From: CAZTII01 sp964613305
Lineage (GTDB): Bacteria; Bacillota_I; Bacilli_A; Erysipelotrichales; Erysipelotrichaceae
Direction of reading: 5' to 3'
DNA: 62,702 nucleotides
Assembly (NCBI GenBank): GCA_964613305.1
Contig: CAZTII010000002.1
Location: 1-62,702 of the forward strand
Position numbers and translations under genes: made by a program. The notes under the pieces are model-generated. The model saw nothing but the letters and a program-made list of their open reading frames with translations, was not told the origin of the DNA and searched no databases. This document shows positions 24,966 to 34,183 of the stretch, one piece after another (position 1 is the stretch's first letter; each line of letters starts with the position of its first letter).

Positions 24966-26651
24966 ATGACAAAAAAATTACAGTTTGGTCAATTATTATT
25001 GGAAAGTGGTTTAATTACGTATGAGCAATTAGATGATGCTTTGCGTAAACAAAAAGAGACGCCTGGTAAACGATTGGGTGAGATGATTGTTGAACTTGGT
25101 TATGTTAAAGAAAAAGATGTATTGAAGACTCTTAGTAAAAAGTTGAATCTTCCTTATATTGAAAATCCTGTTTTTAATGTGGATTTGAGTGTTTTTTCTT
25201 CTCTTTCTGAGGATTTTGTTGTTTCGAATTGTATTCTTCCATTGTATATAAAAGATGGTACGATGTTTGTTGCGACGAGTGACCCTTTGGATTTTTATGT
25301 GTTTGAGGATATTAAATCGGCTACTGGTTTGAATGTTGAGGGGATTGTTTCTGGTAAGAAGGAAATTAAGGAAGCTCAAGAAAAAATATATGCTAAATTA
25401 AAAACGACGGAAGTTTTATCAACATTAAATCAAGAACAACGTTCTACTGTTGTTGATCAAAATGAAGAGGATATGCTTTCTCGTATTGATTCTGCACCAA
25501 TTGTGCGATTATTAAATAATATTGTTACTGAAGCGATTCAGAGTAATACGAGTGATATTCATATTGAACCTGAAGAGGGGCGTGTGGCGGTTCGTTTTCG
25601 TATTGATGGTGATTTGCGGGAACATGTTCAATTACAATCGTCATTACAACCATTGTTATTGACGCGTATTAAAATTATGGCTGGTATGAATATTGCGGAA
25701 AAGCGTATTCCTCAAGATGGTCGTATTGTGTTTCAGTATGGAATTAATGAGATTGATATGCGTGTTTCATCATTACCGACAATTTTTGGGGAGAAAATGG
25801 TTCTTCGTTTGTTGGGAACAAATCAGGATGTAAATTATAATTTTGAGGATATGGGTTTTAGTGCTAAGAGTGTGGCTGCCATTCGTCAATTAATTCAATA
25901 TAGTAATGGTATTATTTTAGCTACTGGTCCTACTGGTAGTGGTAAAACAACGACGTTGTACACTATTTTAAGTGAAGTTATTAATCCTAAGATGAATATT
26001 GTGACGATTGAAGATCCAGTGGAAAAGCGTATTAAAGGTGTTAATCAAGTTCAAGTTAATACGAAGGCTGGCTTAACGTTTGCTTCTGGGTTGCGTTCTA
26101 TTTTACGTCAGGATCCGGATGTTGTTATGATTGGTGAGATTCGTGATGGTGAGACGGCGGAGATTGCTGTTCGTGCTTCAATCACTGGTCACCTTGTTAT
26201 TTCGACATTGCATACAAATGACTCTTTCTCGTCTATTTCTCGTTTAATGGATATGGGTGTGGAATCGTATTTGTTAGCGGATACGGTTCGTGGAGTTATT
26301 GCTCAGCGTTTAGTGAAGCGCGTTTGTCCATATTGTCGTAAAGAGGTTTTGGCCACTGATCGTGATCGTACTCTTTTAAAAGATCCGACGTTGCGTGTTG
26401 TATCAAAAGGTGAAGGCTGTCAACATTGTGGCTTTACTGGTTATCGTGGTCGTATAGCTGTTGTTGAAATATTTATGGTGGATCAAGAGAGTCGCCGTTT
26501 GATTGCTGAACACGGTAATGACGTTAAAATGCTTCGTGAGTATGCTGTACGCGTTAAAATGATTACGATGCGTGAAGAGTTATTAGGACTTCTTAAAGAA
26601 GGTATTACAAGTGTTGATGAGGCTATTAAAATATTATACTCGATAGAATAG
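24966..26651 (+). CDS. pilB: Type IV pilus extension ATPase PilB (GspE family)
   Basis: The 561-residue ATPase has Walker A GPTGSGKTTTLYTIL (near 320), Asp-box IRDGETAEIAVRASITGHLVIST split over two motifs, His-box TLHTND, and the PilB/GspE zinc site CPYC...CQHC (about 456-482). The first 145 residues form an MshEN-like domain with FGQLLLESGLITYEQLDDAL and RLGEMIVELGYV, a module that binds cyclic di-GMP in some relatives. It powers pilus extension at PilC. GGAGGG precedes the ATG. pilT follows nine bases later. Confidence 0.93.
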   Translation: MTKKLQFGQLLLESGLITYEQLDDALRKQKETPGKRLGEMIVELGYVKEKDVLKTLSKKLNLPYIENPVFNVDLSVFSSLSEDFVVSNCILPLYIKDGTMFVATSDPLDFYVFEDIKSATGLNVEGIVSGKKEIKEAQEKIYAKLKTTEVLSTLNQEQRSTVVDQNEEDMLSRIDSAPIVRLLNNIVTEAIQSNTSDIHIEPEEGRVAVRFRIDGDLREHVQLQSSLQPLLLTRIKIMAGMNIAEKRIPQDGRIVFQYGINEIDMRVSSLPTIFGEKMVLRLLGTNQDVNYNFEDMGFSAKSVAAIRQLIQYSNGIILATGPTGSGKTTTLYTILSEVINPKMNIVTIEDPVEKRIKGVNQVQVNTKAGLTFASGLRSILRQDPDVVMIGEIRDGETAEIAVRASITGHLVISTLHTNDSFSSISRLMDMGVESYLLADTVRGVIAQRLVKRVCPYCRKEVLATDRDRTLLKDPTLRVVSKGEGCQHCGFTGYRGRIAVVEIFMVDQESRRLIAEHGNDVKMLREYAVRVKMITMREELLGLLKEGITSVDEAIKILYSIE

Positions 26652-26660
26652 GGTGATGAC

Positions 26661-27722
26661 ATGATAAATAGATGGTTGAAAATAGGGCGAGGGAAACATG
26701 CTTCAGATTTACATGTAACAGTTGGATTACCGCCAATGTTGCGTGTTACTGGTAAATTGATGGCAATTGATGAACCGGTGCTTCAAGGCGCTGATATTGA
26801 AAAATGCATTTCACAAATTGTGAATGTAGAGCAAATGGATGAATTGTTGCGTGGTAATGATGTCGATTGTACCTTTGTCAGTAGTGAAGGTTATCGTAAT
26901 CGTGTAAACATTTATCGTCAACGAGGGTTTTATGCCATTGCGATTCGTTTATTAAATGAGACGATTCCATCACTGGAATCACTGGATATGCCACCGCTTT
27001 TAGCGGATCTTTGCCGTTTAGAGCGTGGATTAATTTTAGTTACTGGTCCTACTGGTAGTGGTAAATCGACAACGTTAGCGGCGATGATTGATCGTATTAA
27101 TCAAAATCGTCAATGCCATATTTTAACGTTGGAAGATCCGATTGAGTATGTTCATAATCATAAGAATTCGATTGTGAATCAACGTGAAATTGGTAGAGAT
27201 TCGAAAGCTTTCCATTTGGCATTGCGTTCGGCATTACGTGAAGACCCAGATGTTATTTTAGTTGGTGAGATGCGTGATCATGAAACAATTTCTTTAGCGC
27301 TTACCGCAGCGGAAACAGGACATTTAGTATTGTCTACATTGCATACAACAAGTGCTGCTACAACAATTGATCGTATTATCGATGTTTTCCCTGCTAACCA
27401 ACAAGATCAAATTAGAACGCAATTAGCGACCACATTAAAAGCTACCATTGCACAGCGTTTATTACCGCGTAGCGATCGTTCTGGTCGTTGTGCCGTATTA
27501 GAGATTATGTTAACAAATGATGCGATTGGGAATATGATCCGTAAAGGAAAAACGTTTCAAATTGGTAACGTTATGCAGACAAGTGCTCAATCAGGGATGC
27601 AAACAATTGATATGGCACTGGCACGAAGTGTGCAAGCTGGTCGCATTTCTTATGAAACAGCGCTTGAACAGTCGGTGGATGATGAATTATTACGTCGTCT
27701 ATTGGGGTTAAACTATGGTTAA
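26661..27722 (+). CDS. pilT: Type IV pilus retraction ATPase PilT
   Basis: The 353-residue ATPase has the PilT length and motifs: SDLHVTVGLPPMLRVTG near the start, Walker A GPTGSGKSTTLAAMI, ALREDPDVILVGEMRDHETI, LSTLHTTSAA, and a C-terminal AQRLLPR region. The zinc motif of PilB is absent, separating it from extension ATPases. PilT powers pilus retraction, hence twitching, DNA uptake or adhesion. Its end overlaps the start of the ThrE-like gene by eight bases. Confidence 0.93.
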   Translation: MINRWLKIGRGKHASDLHVTVGLPPMLRVTGKLMAIDEPVLQGADIEKCISQIVNVEQMDELLRGNDVDCTFVSSEGYRNRVNIYRQRGFYAIAIRLLNETIPSLESLDMPPLLADLCRLERGLILVTGPTGSGKSTTLAAMIDRINQNRQCHILTLEDPIEYVHNHKNSIVNQREIGRDSKAFHLALRSALREDPDVILVGEMRDHETISLALTAAETGHLVLSTLHTTSAATTIDRIIDVFPANQQDQIRTQLATTLKATIAQRLLPRSDRSGRCAVLEIMLTNDAIGNMIRKGKTFQIGNVMQTSAQSGMQTIDMALARSVQAGRISYETALEQSVDDELLRRLLGLNYG

Positions 27723-28491
27723 TCAGGCAATGAGTTATCCGAACAAGGTTCTTTACACGGTGATGATGGCTGGTGTATCACTTCTTGAGAGTGGTGCAGA
27801 AACCTCACGTGTGGAAGATACTGTTGTACGGCTAGCCACTGCTTTTCATTTGTCGGAAGCATCATGCTTTTGTTCGCAAACTGGATTAATGTTCAGTGGT
27901 TATTATGAAGGTGAAAGTTATGCGCAAGTGGCTCGAGTTTCATCACGAAACACGAATTTAGACCGTATTAGTAAATTGAATGATTGTTCTAGAAATGCTT
28001 ATCGTATGAGTATTGATGAACTAAATGATGAAATTGTACGAATATGTAAAGAACCTGTTTATAGTATGTTTCTGAATTGTTTGTTTGGTGGTTTAGGAGC
28101 GTTCGGGTTTGTTTTTGTTTATAATGGTCATTGGAATGATGCTCTATGTGCATTTGTTTTAGGTGTGTTTACGCGCTATTTAACAATGAAATTATCACAA
28201 AAAAATATAAATACTTTCTTTAATATGTGTGTATCATCGTTTCCTTTAACGTTTTTATCGTTTGGTGCGACCCATTTTGGTGTTTTATCATCGCCACACA
28301 TTACGATTGTTGGAACAATCATGTTACTTGTTCCGGGTCTTGCGATTACAAATGCGATTAAGGATATTATTTCAGGTGACTTAGTTTCAGGTATTGCTCG
28401 TATTGTGGAAGCGTTTCTCATTGCGGTTGCTTTGGCTGTAGGAAGTGGTTTAGCGATGATGGCATGGCTTGCATTGGGGTATTCGTTATGA
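27715..28491 (+). CDS. Threonine/serine exporter ThrE family, N-terminal domain protein
   Basis: The 258-residue protein has a cytoplasmic N-terminal region with the family motif LLESGAETSRVEDTVVRLA and SRNTNLDRISKLN, then five hydrophobic helices, matching the first (DUF1212) half of ThrE. With the next gene it would form an amino acid exporter split into two polypeptides, common in Firmicutes. ATG overlaps the pilT stop; ATGA joins it to its partner, so the pair is coupled to the end of the pilus operon. Confidence 0.85.
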   Translation: MVNQAMSYPNKVLYTVMMAGVSLLESGAETSRVEDTVVRLATAFHLSEASCFCSQTGLMFSGYYEGESYAQVARVSSRNTNLDRISKLNDCSRNAYRMSIDELNDEIVRICKEPVYSMFLNCLFGGLGAFGFVFVYNGHWNDALCAFVLGVFTRYLTMKLSQKNINTFFNMCVSSFPLTFLSFGATHFGVLSSPHITIVGTIMLLVPGLAITNAIKDIISGDLVSGIARIVEAFLIAVALAVGSGLAMMAWLALGYSL

Positions 28492-28913
28492 TGGGCTATG
28501 TTGGTGCTTTCTTAGCTGGATTAAGCTTTGGTGTACTGTTTCATATTCGTGGTGTTACTTTAATTGTAGCTTCTATTGGTGCTGTATTAAGTTATAGTTG
28601 TTTGACTTTTTTTAGTTCACTTCAGTTATCGAGTCAAGCTGCTTTGTTTTTATCGTCAATGATTTTTAGTTTATTTGCGGAAATTGCTGCTCGAAAGATG
28701 AAAGAGCCGACATTGACTTTTTTAGTTGTTGCATTAGTTATTTTGGTTCCTGGAGAAGGAATGTATCGTACAATGTTGTATATTATTGAGAATAAATCAG
28801 CTTTAGCACTTACGGTAGGTCTTGAAACATTGGCGAATGCGGGATCACTTGCATTGGGGACGTTGTTTGTTTCAACTATTTTTAAATTAATTAAAAAAAA
28901 TAGAGATAACTAA
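28488..28913 (+). CDS. Threonine/serine exporter ThrE family, C-terminal domain protein
   Basis: The 141-residue protein is nearly all membrane helices (about five) with VASIGAVLSYSCLTFF and LVILVPGEGMYRTMLYIIE, the landmark of the second (DUF3815) half of ThrE-type exporters. Its start overlaps the stop of the first-half gene (ATGA), so equal amounts are expected. Substrate (Thr/Ser or other) cannot be told. Confidence 0.83.
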   Translation: MMGYVGAFLAGLSFGVLFHIRGVTLIVASIGAVLSYSCLTFFSSLQLSSQAALFLSSMIFSLFAEIAARKMKEPTLTFLVVALVILVPGEGMYRTMLYIIENKSALALTVGLETLANAGSLALGTLFVSTIFKLIKKNRDN

Positions 28914-28967
28914 TCTTACATCTTACTTACGAAAGAGTAAATAAAGTTATTTCTATTTTTCTTATGG

Positions 28968-28973
28968 TATAAT
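28968..28973 (+). promoter_or_regulatory. Putative extended -10 promoter of the deacetylase gene
   Basis: TGGTATAAT, an extended -10 (TGnTATAAT), lies 25 bases before the next gene; no good -35 is visible. Confidence 0.5.
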
Positions 28974-28998
28974 GATAACCGGAAATAGGGGGTAAAAT

Positions 28999-30372
28999 AT
29001 GTCAGAAAAAAAAGTGAGAAAAGTGAAGGCGATTGGTTTTGTCAGTGGTCTAATTATCGTAATTACTCTGCTTTTAGGATGGTTTATGATGAGCAATGCA
29101 TTACCTCCGTTCTTGAAATCAACACAAGTAGTACCTAGTGAAACAGAAAATATTAAAGTGTATAAAAATATGAAATCAACATTAGGTGTTGCGGTATATT
29201 ATCCTGTTTTTAAAGGAAGTCAGATTCAAGAAGAAGCATTGTTAAACACATTATTGGCGCAAGAAGCACATAAAATATTGGATGAATTAAGTGCTTCTAC
29301 AGATGGGAATAAAGAGAAAAAACCGCTTATTCGAGCTGATTATGAAGTTTATCGTCCAATAGAAGGTATAGTTTCTGTGAAATATACGTGTCATTTGCTT
29401 GAAAATGATATTGAAACACAGTATGTTCGTAGTTTTGTCATTGATTTAGTTAATAAAAAAGCGATTGAAAAAGAAGGTTTTATTGATGAGGTTGGACTTA
29501 AACGTATTTCGCAACAAATTCGATGCTTAATAAGAGAAGCTGAGGATACGAAAGAGTTATTGTTTAGCAAAGATATTTTAGAAAAAACGAAGGCGTTACA
29601 AGAGAATTTTAATAATTTTGTGATTATGGATGATGGATTTCATTTCTTTGTTTTAGATCGTGAATATGTTGTTAGTTTGGATAAGTTAGCAGGTCATGTT
29701 CCACTTGATTTAAAAGTTGAACCATTACAACCTTATTATGAAATTGTGAAGCGATATGTGAATCCTACTTTGCCAATGGTGGCATTGACATTTGATGATG
29801 GGCCTCATGGAACTTTTACACCGATGATTATTGATAAATTATTACAGGTTGATGGTGCGGCAACATTTTATGAACTTGGTAAACGAATGAAAGCACATCC
29901 TGAAGTAGTTAAAAAAGTGATTGAAGCAGGTAGTGAGATTGGTAATCATTCTTGGGATCATAGCTATTTAACAAAGACAAAGGATTTGGATTTACAATTT
30001 AATGAACCTCAACGTACGTTAGTAGGACTTACTGAAGGCCATTATGAAATGAAAACATTTAGACCTCCTTATGGTGCATTAGATGCCAAATCTCGTGATT
30101 TCTCACCATTTCCATTTATTTTCTGGAGTATTGATACTCTTGATTGGAAGACGCGCAATGTCGACGCAACTGTGGATGCGGTAATGAAACAAGTAAAAGA
30201 TGGTTCGATTGTTTTGATGCATGATATTCATTTGGAGTCAAAAGATGCGGCATTGATTATTATTGATAAATTACTAGAACAAGGATATCAATTAGTTACT
30301 GTTAGTGATATGTTTGCGGCTCGCGGAAGAACATTGGATGCAGGAGTAGCATATAACAGTGCCTACAAATAG
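28999..30372 (+). CDS. Membrane-anchored polysaccharide/peptidoglycan deacetylase (NodB domain)
   Basis: The 457-residue protein has a cytoplasmic stub, one membrane helix (about 12-32), a PdaC-like alpha/beta region (about 45-235) and a C-terminal NodB domain from about 258. NodB motifs are present: TFDDGPHG (metal and catalytic Asp), the metal-binding NHSWDHSYL, FRPPYGALD, WSIDTLDW and VLMHDIH. It should remove acetyl groups from N-acetylglucosamine or N-acetylmuramic acid in the wall. The layout resembles B. subtilis PdaC. The stop lies inside the mutY start region (14-base overlap). Confidence 0.88.
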   Translation: MSEKKVRKVKAIGFVSGLIIVITLLLGWFMMSNALPPFLKSTQVVPSETENIKVYKNMKSTLGVAVYYPVFKGSQIQEEALLNTLLAQEAHKILDELSASTDGNKEKKPLIRADYEVYRPIEGIVSVKYTCHLLENDIETQYVRSFVIDLVNKKAIEKEGFIDEVGLKRISQQIRCLIREAEDTKELLFSKDILEKTKALQENFNNFVIMDDGFHFFVLDREYVVSLDKLAGHVPLDLKVEPLQPYYEIVKRYVNPTLPMVALTFDDGPHGTFTPMIIDKLLQVDGAATFYELGKRMKAHPEVVKKVIEAGSEIGNHSWDHSYLTKTKDLDLQFNEPQRTLVGLTEGHYEMKTFRPPYGALDAKSRDFSPFPFIFWSIDTLDWKTRNVDATVDAVMKQVKDGSIVLMHDIHLESKDAALIIIDKLLEQGYQLVTVSDMFAARGRTLDAGVAYNSAYK

Positions 30373-31366
30373 AGACATTCATACAGCGTTAATAGAATGG
30401 TATAAAGTAAATCATCGTGATTTACTTTTTCGTCAGAGTAGGGATCCTTATCGTATTTGGGTTAGTGAAGTAATGGCTCAACAGACGAAGATTGATGTGA
30501 TGTTGCCTTATTATGAGCGTTGGATTGAAAAATGGCCGACAGTTGTCGATTTAGCGAATGCTCCACTAGAAGAAGTTCTATTGATGTGGCAAGGCTTAGG
30601 ATATTATAATCGAGCTCGTTCTTTACATAAAGGTGCAATGATGGTTTGTGAAACGTTTGGTGGCTTTTTACCTAGGACTAAACAACAATTACTCACTATT
30701 CCTGGTATTGGTGATTATACTAGTGGTGCTATTTGTAGTATTTGTTATGACCAAGAAGAAGCGGCGGTGGATGGTAATGTATTGCGAGTAGTTACAAGAA
30801 TATTGATGTTGTCAGAAGATATTACAACTATTTCATGTAAGAAAAAAGTGACGGAAACAGTGATGATGTGGATGAAGGATGGTGTTGCATCACTGTTCAA
30901 TCAAGCAATGATGGAATTAGGTGCATTAGTGTGTACCGTAACGAATCCACAATGTCATGAGTGTCCGTTGAGTTTTGCGTGTAAAGGATATCAACACCAA
31001 CAAATGAATAATTTTCCAATTAAGAAAAGAAAGAAAAAATCTCCGGAATTTTCATTTTATACGTATTTAATTCATACGGATGATGAAGTATGTTTGTGTA
31101 GTGATTGGCGTGATGGTCTTATGATTGGTTATTATCGTTTGATTCAATCTTCTACCAAGTTAGGGTATGCCGGTATTGTTAAAAAGAAATATAAGCATAT
31201 CTATTCACATCGTGTGTGGAATATGGAATTAATTGATGTCAAATTAGAGAAAAAGATTGATATTGATGATGCCTTTTGGGTAAGTAAGTCTTCTCTTGAA
31301 TCGACGCTTATCATTAGTGCTCATCGTAAGATGTTGAATGATTATAATGACGATATAATTGAGTAG
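30359..31366 (+). CDS. mutY: A/G-specific adenine glycosylase MutY
   Basis: The 335-residue DNA repair enzyme has the helix-hairpin-helix IPGIGDYTSGAI with the catalytic Asp in EEAAVDGNVLRV, the catalytic Glu region WVSEVMAQQTKIDVMLPYY and the 4Fe-4S ligands in CTVTNPQCHECPLSFAC (CX6CX2CX5C). A shorter NUDIX-like C-terminal domain follows. It removes adenine mispaired with 8-oxoguanine. The start is GTG, overlapping the deacetylase end. Its last 53 bases overlap the convergent WYL regulator gene. Confidence 0.92.
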   Translation: MPTNRDIHTALIEWYKVNHRDLLFRQSRDPYRIWVSEVMAQQTKIDVMLPYYERWIEKWPTVVDLANAPLEEVLLMWQGLGYYNRARSLHKGAMMVCETFGGFLPRTKQQLLTIPGIGDYTSGAICSICYDQEEAAVDGNVLRVVTRILMLSEDITTISCKKKVTETVMMWMKDGVASLFNQAMMELGALVCTVTNPQCHECPLSFACKGYQHQQMNNFPIKKRKKKSPEFSFYTYLIHTDDEVCLCSDWRDGLMIGYYRLIQSSTKLGYAGIVKKKYKHIYSHRVWNMELIDVKLEKKIDIDDAFWVSKSSLESTLIISAHRKMLNDYNDDIIE

Positions 31367-32288
31367 TTAATTGTTTCATTTGTTCAATGACGTTTTTTGG
31401 ATGAAGGATGATGGCATCTTGTTGAAATTGTAAAAGCCAACTTAAAAAGGATGTTGATACGATGGTATGAATTATTACTGTAAATGTATCATCATCTTTT
31501 TGTTTTATCGTTAAAGTGCCTAATCGATCACTTACTTGATTGTAAAGATTATTGTTAAAGCGAACGATGATTGTTTCTGGTTGGCCTGCCATCATATTAA
31601 AGGTTTTAGCCATATAATCATGAATATCAAAATAATGGCGTTGTATTGTTTCTTCACTTCGCTTTACTTTATCCATTTTGTCTAAACGATAATGGCTAAA
31701 ATTGTTGTATTTTTCGGAGTAACAAATACAATAATATTTTTGATTGTCAAATACGATAGCATAAGGAATTGTTTCGTACGATTGACCATCTTTTCGATAT
31801 TTCCTGATATTTTGGTTTACGATATCAAAGTAACGAAACGTTATTTTTTGATAATTAGAAATAGCTTGTTGAACAATTGATATTGTGTGTAAAACGATTT
31901 CGTTGTCTGTTTTATTATTAGAAATGTAGCGATTGTTCATAATTTCTACTTGGTCTTCGTCATTTAAAATACTACAAAGTTTTTTAATGATACTTGTTGA
32001 TTGATTAACTGATAGTGGTTCAACTTGGTCAATTACGTCACATAATACTTTTACTTCAACTTTTGATAAGAGTCGATGTTCGAGATAATATCCTGAACTT
32101 GGTGTTTGGGTGTATCTTATGGGATAACCATGGTCTTTGAGAGCTTGGATATCGTCATAGATAGTTTGGCGTCTAGTTTGAATTTTTTTATCTTTTAAGT
32201 AGTCAAGTATTTCATGGATATTTAAAGGATGAGCGATATCGCTCTTTTTATTTAAAAGTTCTAATAGTGTTAAAAGTCGCAATCTCAT
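31314..32288 (-). CDS. HTH and WYL-domain transcriptional regulator
   Basis: The 324-residue protein has an N-terminal DeoR/HTH_11-like winged helix (RLLTLLELLNKKSDIAHPLN; TRRQTIYDDIQALKDHGYPI), a WYL domain near 145-230 (VFDNQKYYCICYSE, HYRLDKMDKV) and a WCX-like C-terminal segment. WYL regulators sense nucleotides or other small ligands. A GAGG site six bases before ATG 32288 decides the start over an upstream ATG at 32336. It is divergent from the next small membrane protein gene and shares a short intergenic region with an ATACCATGGTAT palindrome. Confidence 0.82.
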   Translation of the reverse strand: MRLRLLTLLELLNKKSDIAHPLNIHEILDYLKDKKIQTRRQTIYDDIQALKDHGYPIRYTQTPSSGYYLEHRLLSKVEVKVLCDVIDQVEPLSVNQSTSIIKKLCSILNDEDQVEIMNNRYISNNKTDNEIVLHTISIVQQAISNYQKITFRYFDIVNQNIRKYRKDGQSYETIPYAIVFDNQKYYCICYSEKYNNFSHYRLDKMDKVKRSEETIQRHYFDIHDYMAKTFNMMAGQPETIIVRFNNNLYNQVSDRLGTLTIKQKDDDTFTVIIHTIVSTSFLSWLLQFQQDAIILHPKNVIEQMKQLTTQLYRHYNHSTSYDEH

Positions 32289-32346
32289 CGTGTACCTCGC
32301 TGATAAAAGTGTACCATAGTTCGTTTTTTCGAACAATGATTTTTTT

Positions 32347-32361
32347 ATACCATGGTATAAT
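32347..32361 (+). promoter_or_regulatory. Putative promoter with overlapping palindrome
   Basis: An extended -10 TGGTATAAT (32353-32361) overlaps the 12-bp palindrome ATACCATGGTAT (32347-32358) between the divergent WYL regulator and membrane protein genes, suggesting repressor control. Confidence 0.45.
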
Positions 32362-32384
32362 CACACCATAAAGGAGGGAATGGT

Positions 32385-32939
32385 ATGAAAAATTCATTGA
32401 TTTATTCAGTTCTATTGTATGGTTTAAGTGTTTGGTATATTTTGACAGAGATGGTGATTGTCGGATTTGTAATAGCTTGTATTAGTGTAGGTATCATCTT
32501 ATATCATCTTCAACGTCGTCTTACATGGAATCATGTACTTCAATTTATTATTTATTATTGGTTGTTTATTGGTCTGTTTAATTTATTTTCATTACAGTTG
32601 ATTAGTGAGTATGTGTATTTTATAATCGCTTTTGGTACAATTGTAGGATTGTATGTAAAAATAGTAGGTAAAAGATATCGTAATACTTGTGTGTACAGTT
32701 ACATCATCATGGTTTGGACTAGTTGTATGATACTTACTTTATTACTTCCTAATACGGTTATTAACGTTATTTCGATGGTGTTATTAGGAAAAGTGTATTC
32801 ATGCTTAATTTGTTTTATGCTTATACAATTAGTGTTTATTCCTATTTGTGTTCCTATTTTATGGATGGATTTTCAGTTGTTTAGCAAAAAAGAGTTTAAA
32901 TATGGTAGAATTAGTGAGGCTAGAAAGGGTTCACTATGA
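32385..32939 (+). CDS. Small integral membrane protein, unknown function
   Basis: The 184-residue protein has about six hydrophobic helices with few charges until the last 20 residues, which are basic. I recognise no family. It has an AGGAGGG site, starts an apparent operon with the CDF exporter (four-base overlap) and is divergent from the WYL regulator, so it may be a regulator target or assist the metal exporter. Confidence 0.6.
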   Translation: MKNSLIYSVLLYGLSVWYILTEMVIVGFVIACISVGIILYHLQRRLTWNHVLQFIIYYWLFIGLFNLFSLQLISEYVYFIIAFGTIVGLYVKIVGKRYRNTCVYSYIIMVWTSCMILTLLLPNTVINVISMVLLGKVYSCLICFMLIQLVFIPICVPILWMDFQLFSKKEFKYGRISEARKGSL

Positions 32940-34099
32940 CATTATTTTTATGTAAATTATTTATCAAAGATTATGAGAATGTAGAAGATGATCGGGTTCG
33001 TCTTTCTATTGGAACGTTGAGTAGCGTTGTTGGTATCGTTGCGAATATTGTGTTGTTTTGTTTAAAGTTATTTCTTGGATGGTTTTCTTCTTCCATTGCG
33101 ATTACTTCGGACGCCTTTAATAATTTGTCAGATATGGCTACAAGTGTTGTTACATTGTTTGGCTATCAAATGGCTAGTAAACCGGCAGATAAAGATCATC
33201 CTTATGGTCATGGTCGTATTGAATATTTAACGAGTTTGGTGATTGCGGTTGTGATTTTGTTTGTTGGTTTTGAATTGTTGAAGGATTCTGTTTCACGCAT
33301 TAATTCTAGTGAAACGATTCAATTTAGTTATTTTACTTTAGCATCACTTCTTGCTTCCATTGCTATAAAAATATGGTTAGGTTTCTTTAATCGCTCGTTG
33401 GGCGTAAAAATTAATAATTCAGCGATGGTTGCGGTAGCTCAGGATAGTTTCAGTGATGTGCTTGCGACATCCGCTACAATTATTTCATTACTATTTAGTC
33501 GTTTTACTCCATTTTCATTAGATGGTTTAATGGGTGTTATCGTATCGTGTTTTATCCTTAAAGCTGGCTATGATGTGTTAAAAGATACATTGGATACATT
33601 AATTGGTCAACAGGCAAATGAAGAAGTTGTTGAAAGGATTAAAACTATTTTGTTAAATAATGAAAGAATATTAGGGATTCATGATTTGATGTTGCATGAT
33701 TATGGTCCTAATCGTTTAATCGGTAGTGTTCATGTTGAGGTGCGTAGTGATGAAATATTGTCTTCTATTCATGATTGTGTGGATGAATTAGAGAGCCAAG
33801 TGAAAAAAGAGTGTAATGTGTTACTGACAATACATACTGATCCTATTGATATTGATGATGAAGAAGTTCAAGGATATCGTATGGAGTTGGATCAATTTGT
33901 AAAAACATTATGTAGTGGTATTAGTATTCATGACTTTAGGATGGTGAAAGGTGAAACCCACAGCAATTTAATTTTTGATGTTGCGTTGTCGTTTGATTGT
34001 CCAATTGATAATAACATTGTTGAGGAAAAAATTCATGAATATTTAGCGGCGAAAGAAGAACGATTGATTGCCGTTTGTACAATTGAAAGAGATTTTTAA
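32936..34099 (+). CDS. Cation diffusion facilitator (CDF) family metal exporter
   Basis: The 387-residue protein has six membrane helices, the metal-site motif ITSDAFNNLSDMATS (helix II), HPYGHGRIEYL after helix III and the helix V Asp region AVAQDSFSDVLATS. The cytoplasmic C-terminal ferredoxin-like domain (about 215-290) is followed by a second one, making the protein about 80 residues longer than minimal CDFs. It exports Zn2+, Mn2+ or Fe2+ in exchange for protons. The upstream membrane protein gene overlaps its start. Confidence 0.9.
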   Translation: MTLFLCKLFIKDYENVEDDRVRLSIGTLSSVVGIVANIVLFCLKLFLGWFSSSIAITSDAFNNLSDMATSVVTLFGYQMASKPADKDHPYGHGRIEYLTSLVIAVVILFVGFELLKDSVSRINSSETIQFSYFTLASLLASIAIKIWLGFFNRSLGVKINNSAMVAVAQDSFSDVLATSATIISLLFSRFTPFSLDGLMGVIVSCFILKAGYDVLKDTLDTLIGQQANEEVVERIKTILLNNERILGIHDLMLHDYGPNRLIGSVHVEVRSDEILSSIHDCVDELESQVKKECNVLLTIHTDPIDIDDEEVQGYRMELDQFVKTLCSGISIHDFRMVKGETHSNLIFDVALSFDCPIDNNIVEEKIHEYLAAKEERLIAVCTIERDF

Positions 34100-34100
34100 G

Positions 34101-34123
34101 AAAGTGCGTATATGCACTTTTTA
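34101..34123 (+). terminator. Terminator after the CDF gene
   Basis: AAAGTGC and GCACTTT pair around GTATAT and are followed by TTATA, three bases after the stop. Confidence 0.7.
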
Positions 34124-34125
34124 TA

Positions 34126-34171
34126 TTGACATTATAAAATACAGATGATACAGTTAATACAGATAGTACAG
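34126..34171 (+). promoter_or_regulatory. Promoter region with four 9-bp direct repeats
   Basis: TTGACA (34126-34131) is followed by four head-to-tail 9-base units: ATACAGATG, ATACAGTTA, ATACAGATA, then GTACAG (34139-34171). A -10 (TACAGT, 34149-34154) would lie within them at a 17-base spacing. This could be the operator for the GntR regulator encoded next. Confidence 0.5.
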
Positions 34172-34183
34172 AAAGGAGATTGT

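Noticed and set aside
25029..25379. Minus-strand 116-codon reading frame inside pilB
   Set aside because: Entirely antisense to a strongly conserved gene and rich in Ile/Asn/Phe as expected from a shadow frame.
34139..34171. 9-bp repeats as a CRISPR remnant
   Set aside because: Units are too short, have no spacers and there are no cas genes.
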